Shown: piece after piece, positions 34,359-44,659 of the stretch
Numbering within the stretch: the first letter of the stretch is position 1
Layout of the letters: each line of letters opens with the position of its first letter
Assembly: GCA_003282425.1 (NCBI GenBank)
Contig: QBZF01000001.1
Coordinates: 57,450 to 121,449, forward strand
Origin: Prochlorococcus sp. AG-335-A05
Lineage (GTDB): Bacteria > Cyanobacteriota > Cyanobacteriia > PCC-6307 > Cyanobiaceae
Direction: 5' to 3'
DNA: 64,000 nucleotides
The notes under the pieces: generated by a model
Databases searched by the model: none
What the model was told of the DNA's origin: nothing
Seen by the model: the letters and a program-made list of their open reading frames with translations, nothing else
Program-made: the position numbers and the translations under genes

Positions 34359-35789
34359 TCAGATATTACAAATAGATTGAATTTCATTTTTGATAGGTTT
34401 GTTTTCCTCGTTACAAATATTACTTATTTCAAGGAAAGTCAATCTTACTAATTTATCTAAATTTAAATTGTAATTATAAATTGAATCAATTTTTTTTGAA
34501 TTAGCATTACTTAACTCTTTTTGTCTTACAAGAACATCTTTTAGTGTAGATATTCCTACGTCATATCTTAATCTTGCTAATCTTAAAGATTCTTCTGTAG
34601 AAGAGATTTCTTTTAGAGATGAAAGAATTTTTTCTTCATTTAATTTTAAATTCAAATAGGCTTTACTAATATTTGTCTTTAAAACATTTTCAAGATTTTT
34701 ATATGAGTAATCTTCCGATTTTGCATCAGCTTTGCTTGATTTATATAAATTTTTATTTTGCCCGCCGTCAAAAATATTCCAACCAAAGTTTAAGCTTACA
34801 GTATTTGTATATGAAGATCCAGATTTTTCAGGGTCTATTTTGACTGACAAAGAATCACCCTTAGAAAACGAACTACTAAACGTATTACTTATGTAAACAT
34901 TTGGCTTGTAAACATTCAAATAATTCTTAGCTTGATTTTCTTTGATTGATTTTTTTAGATTAATATTTTTGAGTGAGAGGCTATTTACTAAACCCTCAGT
35001 AATATTCTTGTTTAATTTATGGTTCCAGAAACCTATTAATTTTTGCTTTTGATTAATCTTGAAGTCCCCATTTATATTTAAGATTTCTTTTAGTGCAATT
35101 TTATTAATCTGATTCTGAATTTTTTTCTCATTCAGTGATTGCCTATCTCTAGATAATTGTGCTTCAGCTTCAAGAACCTCAAATTTTGTTCCTATTCCTG
35201 CATCAAATTTTGACTGAGCATCTTTCAAGCTAGTAATTGATAAATCAAGAGATAATTTTTTGTTTTTAATATCCTGATAAGACTTTTGTAATTTGTGATA
35301 TCTAGATTTTGCCTCTTTTATGAGATCTTTCTTTTTAATCTCATAATTATTTTTAGCTATTGCGTAATTATTTCTAGCGATTTTAATTTCAGATCCCCTT
35401 AGAGGGTCTATTAAGTCTAATTTAATATTAAGGGATGGATTTGCTGAAAATTGCGAAGTTTTTGTAGTTGATGAGCTACTGTTATAATTTTTGCCCGAAA
35501 CATATTTAGGTAATCCACTGGCCTGCAAATCTAATGAGGGATATCTTTTAGCGATTTTGCTCGAAAGAGTAAATGTTGTTGAATTGACTAAACTTTCTAA
35601 TGCTTTAAGTTCTTGATTATTCTTTAGAGTAATATTATCTATTTCTGAATAATTAAGGAATATTTGGTTTTCGTTTTCATGAAGGATTTCTTCAATATTA
35701 TTATTGGCCTTACTTAAAAGTGCTTCTTGAGAATTAATATACAAACAAAAAGGCAAAACTAACATTGGATGTATAAGTTTTCTAAGCAT
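34359..35789 (-). CDS. TolC-like outer membrane efflux protein
   Basis: A 476-residue protein with a short N-terminal signal (LIHPMLVLPFCLYINSQ). The repeats are typical of outer-membrane factors: LDLSITSLKDAQSKFDAGIGTKFEVLEAEAQLSRD and LRLARLRYDVGISTLKDVLVRQKELSNANSK (about 180-215 and 405-435). They form coiled coils of the periplasmic tunnel, with beta strands such as VSLNFGWNIFDGGQ. It exports proteins or small molecules with a partner transporter not in this cluster. Its start overlaps the DUF512 gene end by eight bases. Confidence 0.88.
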   Translation of the reverse strand: MLRKLIHPMLVLPFCLYINSQEALLSKANNNIEEILHENENQIFLNYSEIDNITLKNNQELKALESLVNSTTFTLSSKIAKRYPSLDLQASGLPKYVSGKNYNSSSSTTKTSQFSANPSLNIKLDLIDPLRGSEIKIARNNYAIAKNNYEIKKKDLIKEAKSRYHKLQKSYQDIKNKKLSLDLSITSLKDAQSKFDAGIGTKFEVLEAEAQLSRDRQSLNEKKIQNQINKIALKEILNINGDFKINQKQKLIGFWNHKLNKNITEGLVNSLSLKNINLKKSIKENQAKNYLNVYKPNVYISNTFSSSFSKGDSLSVKIDPEKSGSSYTNTVSLNFGWNIFDGGQNKNLYKSSKADAKSEDYSYKNLENVLKTNISKAYLNLKLNEEKILSSLKEISSTEESLRLARLRYDVGISTLKDVLVRQKELSNANSKKIDSIYNYNLNLDKLVRLTFLEISNICNEENKPIKNEIQSICNI

Positions 35790-37194
35790 AATTAGGTATT
35801 TCTTTTGTTTTAGATAAACCGATTAGATTACTAATAATATCATTTGTATCATCAAGAACGTGAATATTAGTTTTCAGTTTATCTGAAACTTCAGTTAAAT
35901 TTTTGTCATCCAAAAACAAATCACTATTAAGCTTTAACATTATTGATGGTATAAATATACTTTCTCCAAGATCCTTATTTTGTAGTCCAGCAATTAAATC
36001 TTCACCAGTTAAAAGCCCTGTTACAACTTGATCTTGCCCCCAGTAAACACTTGGCAAACCATATAGATTAATTCTGAGGCCATCAATTTTATTAAGTTTT
36101 TTCACTGTTGGAAGCAGTGCTTCGTAAACTAATTTCCCAACAATCCAACTGACTTTTCTTTGTTTATCTATTTTTTCAGGAAGAGATTTTGTTTTAGTCT
36201 CCAATGTTTTAAGAAAACTTCGTATTGAACCAACTCCATTAGATTCTTGGGGCATATTTTCATATGTTTTATAGCTTGGTAATTTGAGACCAGCTATTAA
36301 GTACCATTCGTCGGCAAGCCAACAAAAGCGAGTTCCAATACTTTTTTGTAGAGAGGTTTGAATTTTTTCCACTTGTTGAATAATTTTTCTTGCATATTCT
36401 TTGCTTATCGCTATTAAGCCATCGTTTTCAGGCCTAAACTTTGTTAGGCCTACTGGAACTATGGCTGTTGAAAGTACAGTTTTAAAACTTTTTTTATGAA
36501 ATTTTGCAAGATCGTAAATAGATTTTTCTAAGATTTTACCATCATTAATTTCGGGACATACAACTATTTGCGCGTGTATTTGGATTGAATTTTGTTCTAA
36601 CCATTCAATTTGTTCAAGAATTTGACTTGCTTTTTTATTTTTTAATAATTTTTCTCGGGTTTTTGGGTCAGTGGCATGTACTGAAATAAAAAGCGGTGAG
36701 AGTTTTTGAGTAGATATTCTATTCCAGTCATCTTTATTTAAATTGGTTAGGGTTAGATATGAACCATATAGAAAACTTAATCTATAGTCATCATCTTTTA
36801 CGTAAAGACTTTTTCTTTTGCCATTTGGTTGTTGATCTATAAAGCAAAAAGGGCACTTATTATTACATTGTTTGATTGAGTCAAATAATGCATCTTTAAA
36901 ATTAATTCCTAAATTGTCATCTTGATCTTTTTCAATACTAATGTTGTGAATCTTCTTGTTTTTATCCAATACCGATATATCTAAAATTTCTTCACTAATA
37001 AGGATCTGATAATCAATTAAGTCTCTAGGTTTCTTACCATTAATACTAATAATTGAATCACCTGATTCAAAGCCTATTTCTTCAGCAATAGATTTATTTT
37101 CAATACTTTCAATTTCTGCTGGATTAATTTGGTAGTTAATATTCGGAATCAAAAGATCATTAGAATCCTCTTTATAATTAATTTCTTTCCACAC
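35782..37194 (-). CDS. DUF512 radical-SAM-like protein with N-terminal PDZ
   Basis: About 470 residues. It has a PDZ domain at about 20-70 (INPAEIESIENKSIAEEIGFESGDSIISING), then an Fe-S cluster motif CNNKCPFCFIDQQPNGKRKSLYVKDDDYRLSF (CxxxCxxC near 115). The DUF512 core follows, with TGLLTGEDLIAGLQNKDLGE in the C-terminus. Members are conserved in cyanobacteria and some bacteria; no reaction is established. I prefer the GTG at 37194 (WKEINYKED) over the TTG at 37242, on the usual N-terminus of homologues. It overlaps tolC downstream by eight bases. Confidence 0.85.
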   Translation of the reverse strand: MWKEINYKEDSNDLLIPNINYQINPAEIESIENKSIAEEIGFESGDSIISINGKKPRDLIDYQILISEEILDISVLDKNKKIHNISIEKDQDDNLGINFKDALFDSIKQCNNKCPFCFIDQQPNGKRKSLYVKDDDYRLSFLYGSYLTLTNLNKDDWNRISTQKLSPLFISVHATDPKTREKLLKNKKASQILEQIEWLEQNSIQIHAQIVVCPEINDGKILEKSIYDLAKFHKKSFKTVLSTAIVPVGLTKFRPENDGLIAISKEYARKIIQQVEKIQTSLQKSIGTRFCWLADEWYLIAGLKLPSYKTYENMPQESNGVGSIRSFLKTLETKTKSLPEKIDKQRKVSWIVGKLVYEALLPTVKKLNKIDGLRINLYGLPSVYWGQDQVVTGLLTGEDLIAGLQNKDLGESIFIPSIMLKLNSDLFLDDKNLTEVSDKLKTNIHVLDDTNDIISNLIGLSKTKEIPNYA

Positions 37195-37380
37195 AATTAA
37201 AGACCAATCTTTTATCTTTATATTTATTGTAAACTCATACAAGACTCAAAGTATAATAAATACTCTTAAAATACTAAATATGATTAATTTATTTCAACTA
37301 TTAAATTAATAAAATATGTGATCTGCATTTTTATTAAACTAGATCTAAATTAATTCATAAATTTTTAAAGCCTTAATGCA

Positions 37381-38148
37381 TTGGAAGAATTAATTACTAA
37401 AAAATTAGAAGTGAATGATAATTTGAAACCTAGATTTCATAATGGATTCGATATTGTTAATACTACTTTTTTAGCTAGACCAATTGCTTTACGACTATGG
37501 TCCTCTTTTTTTGTAATTTTGCCAATTTTTGTACAGGCACCATGGGTTAGATTTGCTCCTATTAGTGCTCTTTGCGCAACTTTTTTTATCCTTGCGGCTG
37601 CTTTTTTATTGTCTAGAGAAGAGGGGGATAAATGGTTTATTGTAGGCTCGTTATTATTAGGAGTCTCGGGAAGTTGGCTTGGAGGTTGTTTATTTTGGGG
37701 CTGGTTAAGTGCTTATCCTATTCTCCATATCCCAGTTGAAGCAGTTGCATTGCCTCTTGCGATTGTAGGACTTGGAACAAAATGGAAAATCGGCTCAAGT
37801 TTTTATATTTCGTCTTTATTTGGAACGGCGATTACAGATTTGACAATATTTTTGACAGGAATAATGGATCAATGGAAGGAGGTTATTATTGCGGATTCTG
37901 ATAATGCTCCATTAATACTTCAGAAAACTTCCGAAAATCTTATTCAGTTTAAATCTTTGTCTATTATTATTTTTGCGGCATTAGTACTCTGGTTCATATC
38001 AAAAGAAATTTTTAATTATGCTGTATCTAATTCGATAAATGGGAAGGCTCTTTTAGTATCAAGTTATGTAATTCAAACTACCTTAATTGTTGATGGTATT
38101 TTTATTGTGTTAGCAATTATTCAACCAACACTAAGTGGTTTGGTTTAA
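37381..38148 (+). CDS. DUF3120 membrane protein
   Basis: A 255-residue integral membrane protein with six or so helices: LRLWSSFFVILPIFVQAPWVRF, SALCATFFILAAAFLLS, VGSLLLGVSGSWLGGCLFWGW, and others to the end. The pattern matches a cyanobacteria-specific family with no known function. The start is a TTG. Its last base is the first base of nadB's ATG, so the two are translationally coupled. Confidence 0.8.
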   Translation: MEELITKKLEVNDNLKPRFHNGFDIVNTTFLARPIALRLWSSFFVILPIFVQAPWVRFAPISALCATFFILAAAFLLSREEGDKWFIVGSLLLGVSGSWLGGCLFWGWLSAYPILHIPVEAVALPLAIVGLGTKWKIGSSFYISSLFGTAITDLTIFLTGIMDQWKEVIIADSDNAPLILQKTSENLIQFKSLSIIIFAALVLWFISKEIFNYAVSNSINGKALLVSSYVIQTTLIVDGIFIVLAIIQPTLSGLV

Positions 38149-39815
38149 TGCTAAGACCGCCATTTTCGCAAGAATCAATATCTATTGATAAATGGGATGT
38201 GATTGTCATTGGTGCAGGAGCAGCTGGTTTAATGACTTGTTTGGAATTGCCAGAAAATTTAAATGTCCTTCTTTTAAATAGGAATACAAGTAAAAGATCA
38301 TCTAGCAGATGGGCCCAAGGAGGGATTGCATCAGTAGTTAGACCTGAAGATTCTTTTGCTCTTCATGTTGAAGATACCTTAAAAGCTGGAGATGATTTGT
38401 GTGACTTATCTGCTGTTGAAATGCTTGTGAAAGAGGCTCCTGGTTGCGTTGATAGGTTACAAAATTTAGGTATGATTTTTGATCAGAGCTCTGATCAACT
38501 ATCAACAACTTTAGAAGCGGCCCATTCTTGTAGAAGAGTTTTGCATGTTAAAGATAGAACAGGTAGGGCACTTGTAGAAGTTTTAGAGGATCATATCGAA
38601 AACAAGGAGAATATTTTGCATTGTAGAGGTGTGAGAGTAACAGAATTGCTTATTGAAAAGGAAGTATGTAGGGGGGTTCAGGTATTAGATGGATCTAATT
38701 TATATTGGATTACTTCTAAAGCTGTTGTTTTAGCCACAGGCGGAGGGGGACACTTATTTACTAATACTACAAATCCTGCCCAATCTTCTGGGGAAGGAAT
38801 TGCTCTTTCATGGAAAGCTGGAGCTGCAATAGAGGATTTAGAATTTATTCAATTTCATCCTACAGCATTAAAGTTTTATGGTTCTCCCTGCTTTCTAATC
38901 TCTGAAGCCCTTCGAGGTGAGGGAGCAGTTCTTGTTGATAAGAACGGTGAGAGCCCAGTAAAGCATTTGGAAAATGGTGATCTAGCTACAAGAGATCAAG
39001 TTAGTAGAGCAATTATGAATAATATGCAAGAAAACGATGTTGATCATGTTGGTCTGGATTTAAGATTTATTGATCCAGAAAAAATTGTAGAAAGATTTCC
39101 TACAATTATAAGTAGATGTCAAGATTATGGAGTTAATCCTTTAAATGAGGTGATTCCTGTTGCGCCAGCTGCTCACTATTGGATGGGAGGTGTTCATACC
39201 GATTTAAATGCATCTTCTACAATGAAAGGATTATATGCCGTGGGAGAAGTAGCCTCTACAGGAGTGCATGGTGCAAATAGACTAGCTAGTAATTCGCTTA
39301 TGGAATGCCTTGTATTTGCGAGAAAAATGTCTTGTATCGAGTTGAATGCTCCTTCCAAAATAAGAAGGTTAGATAGATATACTACGGAAATTTTTATGGA
39401 TAATCCAAAGGAAGATTTTATCTTAGGTGTTTCAGATAAGATTGATTGTTTAAGAAAATTATGTTGGTCTAATTTAGGTGTCTCTCGTAATAAAAAAAAT
39501 ATGACTGAACTTTTAAAAACTCTTCAAGATGAGATAGATAAACTACAAAAAAATCCTTTACTTGAATGTCTTAATAAAATAGAAATTGATCAAAAATTGA
39601 AACTAAGTGAGCCAAATAGGAGAGGACTTAATTTATTGCTTGATTTGCATAATAGACAAATTACAACATTGCTATTGTTAAAAGCTTGTCTTTTTCGAGA
39701 GGAAAGTAGAGGAGGCCATTATAGGGATGATTTTCCAATTAAAGAAACAACTTGGAAATGCCATACAAGGCAGCAACTAAATCATGAAATAATTAAAAGG
39801 TTCATTAAAAATTAG
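38148..39815 (+). CDS. nadB: L-aspartate oxidase
   Basis: FAD enzyme of 555 residues oxidising L-aspartate to iminoaspartate in NAD synthesis. It shows the FAD fold IVIGAGAAGLMTCLELPENL (near 20), SSRWAQGGIASVV (near 55), the active-site APAAHYWMGGVHTDL (near 345) and GEVASTGVHGANRLASNSLMECL. The C-terminal fumarate reductase-type domain has LRKLCWSNLGVSRN. It overlaps DUF3120 by one base upstream and the VKOR gene by 11 bases (convergent) downstream. Confidence 0.96.
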   Translation: MLRPPFSQESISIDKWDVIVIGAGAAGLMTCLELPENLNVLLLNRNTSKRSSSRWAQGGIASVVRPEDSFALHVEDTLKAGDDLCDLSAVEMLVKEAPGCVDRLQNLGMIFDQSSDQLSTTLEAAHSCRRVLHVKDRTGRALVEVLEDHIENKENILHCRGVRVTELLIEKEVCRGVQVLDGSNLYWITSKAVVLATGGGGHLFTNTTNPAQSSGEGIALSWKAGAAIEDLEFIQFHPTALKFYGSPCFLISEALRGEGAVLVDKNGESPVKHLENGDLATRDQVSRAIMNNMQENDVDHVGLDLRFIDPEKIVERFPTIISRCQDYGVNPLNEVIPVAPAAHYWMGGVHTDLNASSTMKGLYAVGEVASTGVHGANRLASNSLMECLVFARKMSCIELNAPSKIRRLDRYTTEIFMDNPKEDFILGVSDKIDCLRKLCWSNLGVSRNKKNMTELLKTLQDEIDKLQKNPLLECLNKIEIDQKLKLSEPNRRGLNLLLDLHNRQITTLLLLKACLFREESRGGHYRDDFPIKETTWKCHTRQQLNHEIIKRFIKN

Positions 39816-40740
39816 AATCGCCATCATATTCAGTCATTATTGCTAAATCATTTAAATCTTTGACTCCACTATATATTTCACCATTAATTTCCCATGATGG
39901 AAACCCTTCAATCTGTTTTTCTTTGCAAAGTTTATATTGATTATCTTTACCGTCTTGTGCGCATTCTATAATCGATAACTCTTTAACTGCTTTTTTGCCA
40001 AATAGTTGTTTTTGATCATGGCAGTGTGGGCACCAGTATGCGCTAAACATTTTAATATTATTATCACTTAAAAATTTTGCAAACTTAATTTTCTGGGGTG
40101 AGCTAGTTGTAGTGATTGCAGGAGATACTTTTTCTGTACTTTTAGAAATATCAATTGCATTAGAAGGGTCAACACTATTTGACCATATTAATCCCCCAAC
40201 AAGAACTGTTAAAACAACAATGAATCCTCTATAAAACATAGGCTCTCTACTTTCAAACTTTGCACCAATCATAGAGATAATAAAGATAGAAATAGATAAA
40301 ATTGCCGAAAGAATACAAAAAAAACAATAAGCCTTGATTTTAAAGAACATAATATTTAGCAAAAGGATGCTAAACACAGAAGAAGCACAAGAGATTAAAA
40401 ATATTGCCCACCATATAATCTTATTTAATTTTTCTTTAGGAGAAACTAAATTCAATAATAAAAATATTGAAAATCCTAGTATTGAACCATAAGTAATAAC
40501 TCCTGCTAATGAGAGAGGAATATTGAATTGACTATTCTCGAATAATGTACCCCAAGGGCTATTTAAAACTGTTTCGCAACCATTTTTGATTCCAGGACAT
40601 GAAAGAGAGTTAAATAATCCCCAATTTTTTAAGGTAATAGAGCCCGTATCAACTAATCCAATGGTGCTCAGAATAGCAATTATAATTTTTGGCCATTTCA
40701 GATCTTTGTTATTTTTACTTTTCAAAGTCTTAAGAGCCAT
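39805..40740 (-). CDS. Vitamin K epoxide reductase homologue fused to a thioredoxin-like domain
   Basis: About 311 residues. Four to five membrane helices form the VKOR domain. Its CPGIKNGCETVLNS motif carries the loop cysteines and AYCFFCILSA the active CxxC. The C-terminal thioredoxin-like domain has YWCPHCHDQKQLFGKKA (CxxC near 230) and ends GFPSWEINGEIYSGV. In cyanobacteria this fusion oxidises periplasmic or lumenal thiols to form disulfides and passes electrons to quinone. I place the start at ATG 40740 (MALKTLKSK), because the longer frame extends into rimO's start. Confidence 0.9.
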   Translation of the reverse strand: MALKTLKSKNNKDLKWPKIIIAILSTIGLVDTGSITLKNWGLFNSLSCPGIKNGCETVLNSPWGTLFENSQFNIPLSLAGVITYGSILGFSIFLLLNLVSPKEKLNKIIWWAIFLISCASSVFSILLLNIMFFKIKAYCFFCILSAILSISIFIISMIGAKFESREPMFYRGFIVVLTVLVGGLIWSNSVDPSNAIDISKSTEKVSPAITTTSSPQKIKFAKFLSDNNIKMFSAYWCPHCHDQKQLFGKKAVKELSIIECAQDGKDNQYKLCKEKQIEGFPSWEINGEIYSGVKDLNDLAIMTEYDGDSNF

Positions 40741-40844
40741 AGATCTTTTATCTTTGTAATTTGCATAATCTATCCTAATATTATCTTTGAATGACTTATT
40801 AAAAGTTTCTTTGTAAATTATTTTTTTTATAATATCTAAATTAC

Positions 40845-42209
40845 GTGAAGCAAAATAATCAAAATGTAAAGGATAAAAAAATTTCAAAGGTTGCTTTTAG
40901 TCATGTTGGTTGTGAGAAAAATCTTGTTGATACTGAACATATGCAAGGGTTATTAGATAAGGAGGGATATGAAGTAGGAAATGATATAGAAGATGCAAAT
41001 GTGGTTGTAGTCAATACTTGTAGTTTTATAGAAACAGCTAGAGAAGAATCTATAAGGAAGATAATTGAGTTTACTGATCAAGGTAAAGAGGTAATAGTTG
41101 CCGGTTGTATGGCTCAGCATTTTAAAGAAGAACTTTTAAAAGAAATGCCTGAAATAAAAGGTTTAGTAGGAACGGGTGATTATCAAAAAATAGCTAAGGT
41201 TATCAATCGAGTAGAGAAAGGGGAAATTGTTAATGAAGTTTCAAAAATACCTGAATTTATTGCAGATGAAAAAATTCCACGCTTTGTAGATAAAAATAAA
41301 TTTGTCGCTTATCTTCGTATCGCTGAAGGGTGTGATTATAAGTGTGCATTTTGTATTATTCCTAAGTTAAGAGGTCCTCAACGTAGTAGGGATATAGAAT
41401 CTATAGTTTCAGAAGCAAAAAATCATGCAGCTCAAGGGATTCAAGAAATAATACTAATTAGTCAAATTACAACAAATTATGGTCAAGATATTTATGGTAA
41501 ACCTTCTTTAGCAAGACTCTTGAAAGCACTGTCTAAAGTTTCAGTTCCTTGGATACGAATTCATTATGCCTATCCAACTGGTTTAACTGATGAAGTTATT
41601 AAAGTTTTTAAAGATTCAAATAATATAGTTCCCTATTTTGATTTGCCTTTGCAACACAGTCATCCAGATGTTCTAAAGAGTATGAATAGACCTTGGCAGG
41701 CTTCTTTAAATGAATCAATTTTGAGTCAAATAAAGGAGCAAATACCATCTGCTGTATTAAGAACAAGCTTAATTGTTGGGTTTCCTGGAGAAAATCAAAA
41801 ACATTTTCAACATCTTTTAGATTTTTTGTATAGGCATGAGTTTGATCATGTTGGTATTTTTATCTTTTCTCCGGAGGAAGGAACAAGTGCTTTCGATTTG
41901 CCAAATAGGGTACCCTCAGAAGTAGCTGATGCGAGAAAAGATAATATAATATCCATTCAACAAAATATTTCTAAGAAAAAAAATCAGTTATATGTTGGTA
42001 CTACGGTTAAAGTATTAGTAGAAAAAATATCAGAAAATAAAGAACTGATAGGACGTTCTTATAACTTCGCTCCTGAAATAGACGGCAATGTCATCTTATC
42101 TATTAAAAATAATGAAGATGAAAAAAATTATATCGGTAAATTTGTTGAAGCAAAAATTTGTTTTGCGGATGAATATGATTTATATGGAGAGGTTATAAAA
42201 ACCTTATGA
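40845..42209 (+). CDS. rimO: Ribosomal protein S12 methylthiotransferase RimO
   Basis: A radical-SAM enzyme of 454 residues that methylthiolates Asp of ribosomal protein S12. The N-terminal UPF0004 domain holds three cysteines that ligate a second cluster: [29 protein letters not shown] and [13 protein letters not shown]. The radical-SAM motif is [17 protein letters not shown] (near 160). A C-terminal TRAM domain follows from about 380. It is divergent from the VKOR gene across about 105 bases. The start is GTG. Confidence 0.96.
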   Translation: MKQNNQNVKDKKISKVAFSHVGCEKNLVDTEHMQGLLDKEGYEVGNDIEDANVVVVNTCSFIETAREESIRKIIEFTDQGKEVIVAGCMAQHFKEELLKEMPEIKGLVGTGDYQKIAKVINRVEKGEIVNEVSKIPEFIADEKIPRFVDKNKFVAYLRIAEGCDYKCAFCIIPKLRGPQRSRDIESIVSEAKNHAAQGIQEIILISQITTNYGQDIYGKPSLARLLKALSKVSVPWIRIHYAYPTGLTDEVIKVFKDSNNIVPYFDLPLQHSHPDVLKSMNRPWQASLNESILSQIKEQIPSAVLRTSLIVGFPGENQKHFQHLLDFLYRHEFDHVGIFIFSPEEGTSAFDLPNRVPSEVADARKDNIISIQQNISKKKNQLYVGTTVKVLVEKISENKELIGRSYNFAPEIDGNVILSIKNNEDEKNYIGKFVEAKICFADEYDLYGEVIKTL

Positions 42210-42215
42210 ATTTTT

Positions 42216-42308
42216 TTAAATTAATTTAACTGCTCTTAAAAGTTTATCTAATAAGAAAGCAGCTCCAAAACCAAAACCTAGAAATGCAAAATAGAAAATG
42301 ATGTTCAT
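42216..42308 (-). CDS. petL: Cytochrome b6f subunit PetL-like
   Basis: A 30-residue single-span peptide, MNIIFYFAFLGFGFGAAFLL followed by DKLLRAVKLI. Length, one helix and the positively charged LRAVKLI end fit PetL, the small subunit that stabilises the cytochrome b6f dimer. PetM or PetN would have different C-termini. It sits in the gap downstream of rimO on the other strand, seven bases past its stop. Confidence 0.6.
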   Translation of the reverse strand: MNIIFYFAFLGFGFGAAFLLDKLLRAVKLI

Positions 42309-42378
42309 TTATCTTTTATATTTTTATTTAATTTAATTTAGCATCTCAATAAGAATTAGAATTCTTTCGTTTAATTTC

Positions 42379-42765
42379 TTAATCTTGAATGTAGGGTAAT
42401 TTTTTGTATAAGCATTCTTCTGCTTTTTGTAACTCTCGTCCTAAATATAAGGCATGATCAAATCTAGATATTAGATCATTACGCTTTTCTGTTATTGCTA
42501 TTCCAATCTCTTTAGCGCTAATTCCTGTGAAGGTCTCATTACAAGTTTTTATTTCTTTTGAGTCACATTTAATAGGCTCATTAGTTTTTGGATCTATTGC
42601 ATATCCTTCTTTATTGATAGTATTTAAATAATGTTCTAAAATAATTTTTTTTGTCTCCAAATCTATCTTTATAATAAAATATCCATTTGGGTCTAGATCA
42701 ATATATCTATTAGATAAATCATTATCTATATCTATTTTTTTTTCAAATATTTTAATAAAATCCAT
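42379..42765 (-). CDS. DUF4346 protein
   Basis: A 128-residue soluble protein with the motif LDPNGYFIIKIDLETKKIILEHY (near 25-47) and CNETFTGISAKEIGIAITE (near 75-93). Both are typical of a cyanobacterial DUF4346 domain, alone here, though it is sometimes fused to pterin-binding dihydropteroate synthase-like proteins. Pterin-related genes lie about 1.2 kb away, but a functional link is only a suggestion. No membrane segment is seen. Confidence 0.7.
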   Translation of the reverse strand: MDFIKIFEKKIDIDNDLSNRYIDLDPNGYFIIKIDLETKKIILEHYLNTINKEGYAIDPKTNEPIKCDSKEIKTCNETFTGISAKEIGIAITEKRNDLISRFDHALYLGRELQKAEECLYKKLPYIQD

Positions 42766-42829
42766 CTTCGAATTTTTAATAAAATTATATTATTAATATA
42801 AACAATTATTAGATCAATTAATTTCAATT

Positions 42830-43984
42830 TTATTTAAAAGGAATAGAATTATTTTCTAACTCAATTTCTTTCAAAGTTTGAAAATTTACTTCATTTAACC
42901 AAGGGGTAATTATATTTTCCATGTTTTTGTTAAACCATTTGTGAAAACTTTTAGCACCTTTTGCATAAAACCCTCTTCTTCTTTTATGTTTACCTCCTGC
43001 TCCAGGATCAAAACTTTCAATGTTATTTTTTATTGCCCACTCAATAGGTTGGTAATAGCATAATTCAAAATGTAAGTTAAGTACTTCTTCTTGACTACCC
43101 CAATATCTACCCCATATATATTTTTCATTTTTTATACACATTGACATTGCAATCGTTCTTTCAGAATCATTTCTTGATGCACTAAAAAACAATAGATTTC
43201 TTTTATTTTCAAGAATGTTTTCAAAAAATTCAGAGGTAAGATATTTGCTACCCCATACTCCCCATCTCAAACAATGCTGCTCGTAGAAATTATGCATTTT
43301 TTGAACCATTTCTAGATTTATATCCTCTTCTGTATGAATTTTGATCTCGAGATTTTGTTTTGAAATTGATTTTCTTTCTTTTTTAATGTTTTTTCTTTGA
43401 TTAGAGTTGAATCTGGATAAAAAATCATCAAATGTCTTTTCCCCATTATTCTTCCATTCACTACTTGTATTTATCCATTCCTGATATCCTAGGGATTTTA
43501 GATGTTTCCCCCAATCTTCGTTTACATATAAGAAATTGCAACTCAAGATATTATTTTTCAAAGCAAAGTCATCAATATGTTTTATTAATAAATTTGTAAT
43601 TTCTATTTTATTTTTATTTTCTTTATATAAAAATTCGTATCCATTAATAGGGCTGTAAGGGCTCATCCCAATGAGCTTAGGATAATAATTTAAATTTAAA
43701 TCTTGAGCTAATTTTGCAAAGGATTGATCAAAAATAAATTCTCCATAACTATGATTTTTAAGAAAAAGTGGAGCTATTCCGCATATTTCTTCATTTTCAT
43801 AAGCAATAAAATATAAAGGTTGCCATCCGGTTTTTCTTGAGACACTTTTCGATAATTCAAGGTTATAGAGCCATTCCCATTCATAAAATGGATTGTTGAT
43901 TTCTTTTCTTAATTCATTCCATGTTTCTTTATTTATTTCTTGAATTGATAGTTTAATTTCAATTTTGTGCTCAATATGATTCAT
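42830..43984 (-). CDS. GNAT-like family protein (DUF482, COG3146)
   Basis: A 384-residue protein of the peptidoglycan-related GNAT group. It has FYEWEWLYNLELSKSVSRKTGWQPLYFIA, FNSNQRKNIKKERKSI (near 190), YEQHCLRWGVWGSKYLTSEFFE and the C-terminal FDPGAGGKHKRRRGFYAKG, whose form is the DUF482 signature. Members are assigned to amino-acid transfer in envelope or peptidoglycan-like pathways, but no substrate is known. The pterin reductase gene is upstream on the same strand, 12 bases away. Confidence 0.83.
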   Translation of the reverse strand: MNHIEHKIEIKLSIQEINKETWNELRKEINNPFYEWEWLYNLELSKSVSRKTGWQPLYFIAYENEEICGIAPLFLKNHSYGEFIFDQSFAKLAQDLNLNYYPKLIGMSPYSPINGYEFLYKENKNKIEITNLLIKHIDDFALKNNILSCNFLYVNEDWGKHLKSLGYQEWINTSSEWKNNGEKTFDDFLSRFNSNQRKNIKKERKSISKQNLEIKIHTEEDINLEMVQKMHNFYEQHCLRWGVWGSKYLTSEFFENILENKRNLLFFSASRNDSERTIAMSMCIKNEKYIWGRYWGSQEEVLNLHFELCYYQPIEWAIKNNIESFDPGAGGKHKRRRGFYAKGAKSFHKWFNKNMENIITPWLNEVNFQTLKEIELENNSIPFK

Positions 43985-43996
43985 GTTTTTTTTACT

Positions 43997-44659
43997 TTAA
44001 TCATCTTTAGTTTTTCTTATGTAATGAATATATATTTCATTTCTATCTAATTCTTGAATCGATTTTATATTCCAAAATTGCTTTAAATTAAAAATTTTAT
44101 TTGTTTGTTCAGCAGGTATCCATGTAAATTTCCCTCCAATAATTCTTGGGGCTATTGTAATTTTGATTTCATCAATCAAATCTTCTTTTATAAAAGAATT
44201 TATAAGATTTGCTCCACCAAGAAGTGCTAGACGATTGATTCCAGCTTTTTTAATACTTAACAAGGTTTTACTCCAGGAATTTTTGTAGGAAATTTCTTTA
44301 TCAAAATCTATACTCTCTATTGCATCTTTTTTATTAGAGCTGATTAACCATCTTTTAATTGGTTGATTGAAATAATTCCAATCTTTTTTAAATTTTTTGC
44401 TATCGGAGGCGACTATAGAAATAGGTTGATTTTTTGAAATTTTTATTTCGCCATTTCTACAATGATTTTTTACTAAATATGTACTTTGATGAGCTTTTAG
44501 AGTTCCCAATCCAAAGATGGTAGCGTCAACTATTGATAAGTTTTCATCTAGCATTCTCCTATCTTCCTTACTACCAAGATGAGATTCACCTCCACTTGGG
44601 AAGGCAATCCTTCCATCTAAACTAGAAGCGATAATGATCGCTATGCTCGGAGTATTCAA
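43997..44659 (-). CDS. RibD-C / dihydrofolate reductase-like pterin or pyrimidine reductase
   Basis: A 220-residue protein of the bifunctional RibD C-terminal fold without the deaminase domain. It begins SIAIIIASSLDGRIAFPSGGESHLGSKEDRRMLD, has an NADPH-binding LALLGGANLINSFIKEDLIDEIKITIAPRIIGG (near 160) and a DHFR-like architecture. It overlaps the double-domain pterin synthase gene by four bases, so it probably reduces a pterin or pyrimidine in the same route. Its true substrate is unknown. Confidence 0.82.
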   Translation of the reverse strand: MNTPSIAIIIASSLDGRIAFPSGGESHLGSKEDRRMLDENLSIVDATIFGLGTLKAHQSTYLVKNHCRNGEIKISKNQPISIVASDSKKFKKDWNYFNQPIKRWLISSNKKDAIESIDFDKEISYKNSWSKTLLSIKKAGINRLALLGGANLINSFIKEDLIDEIKITIAPRIIGGKFTWIPAEQTNKIFNLKQFWNIKSIQELDRNEIYIHYIRKTKDD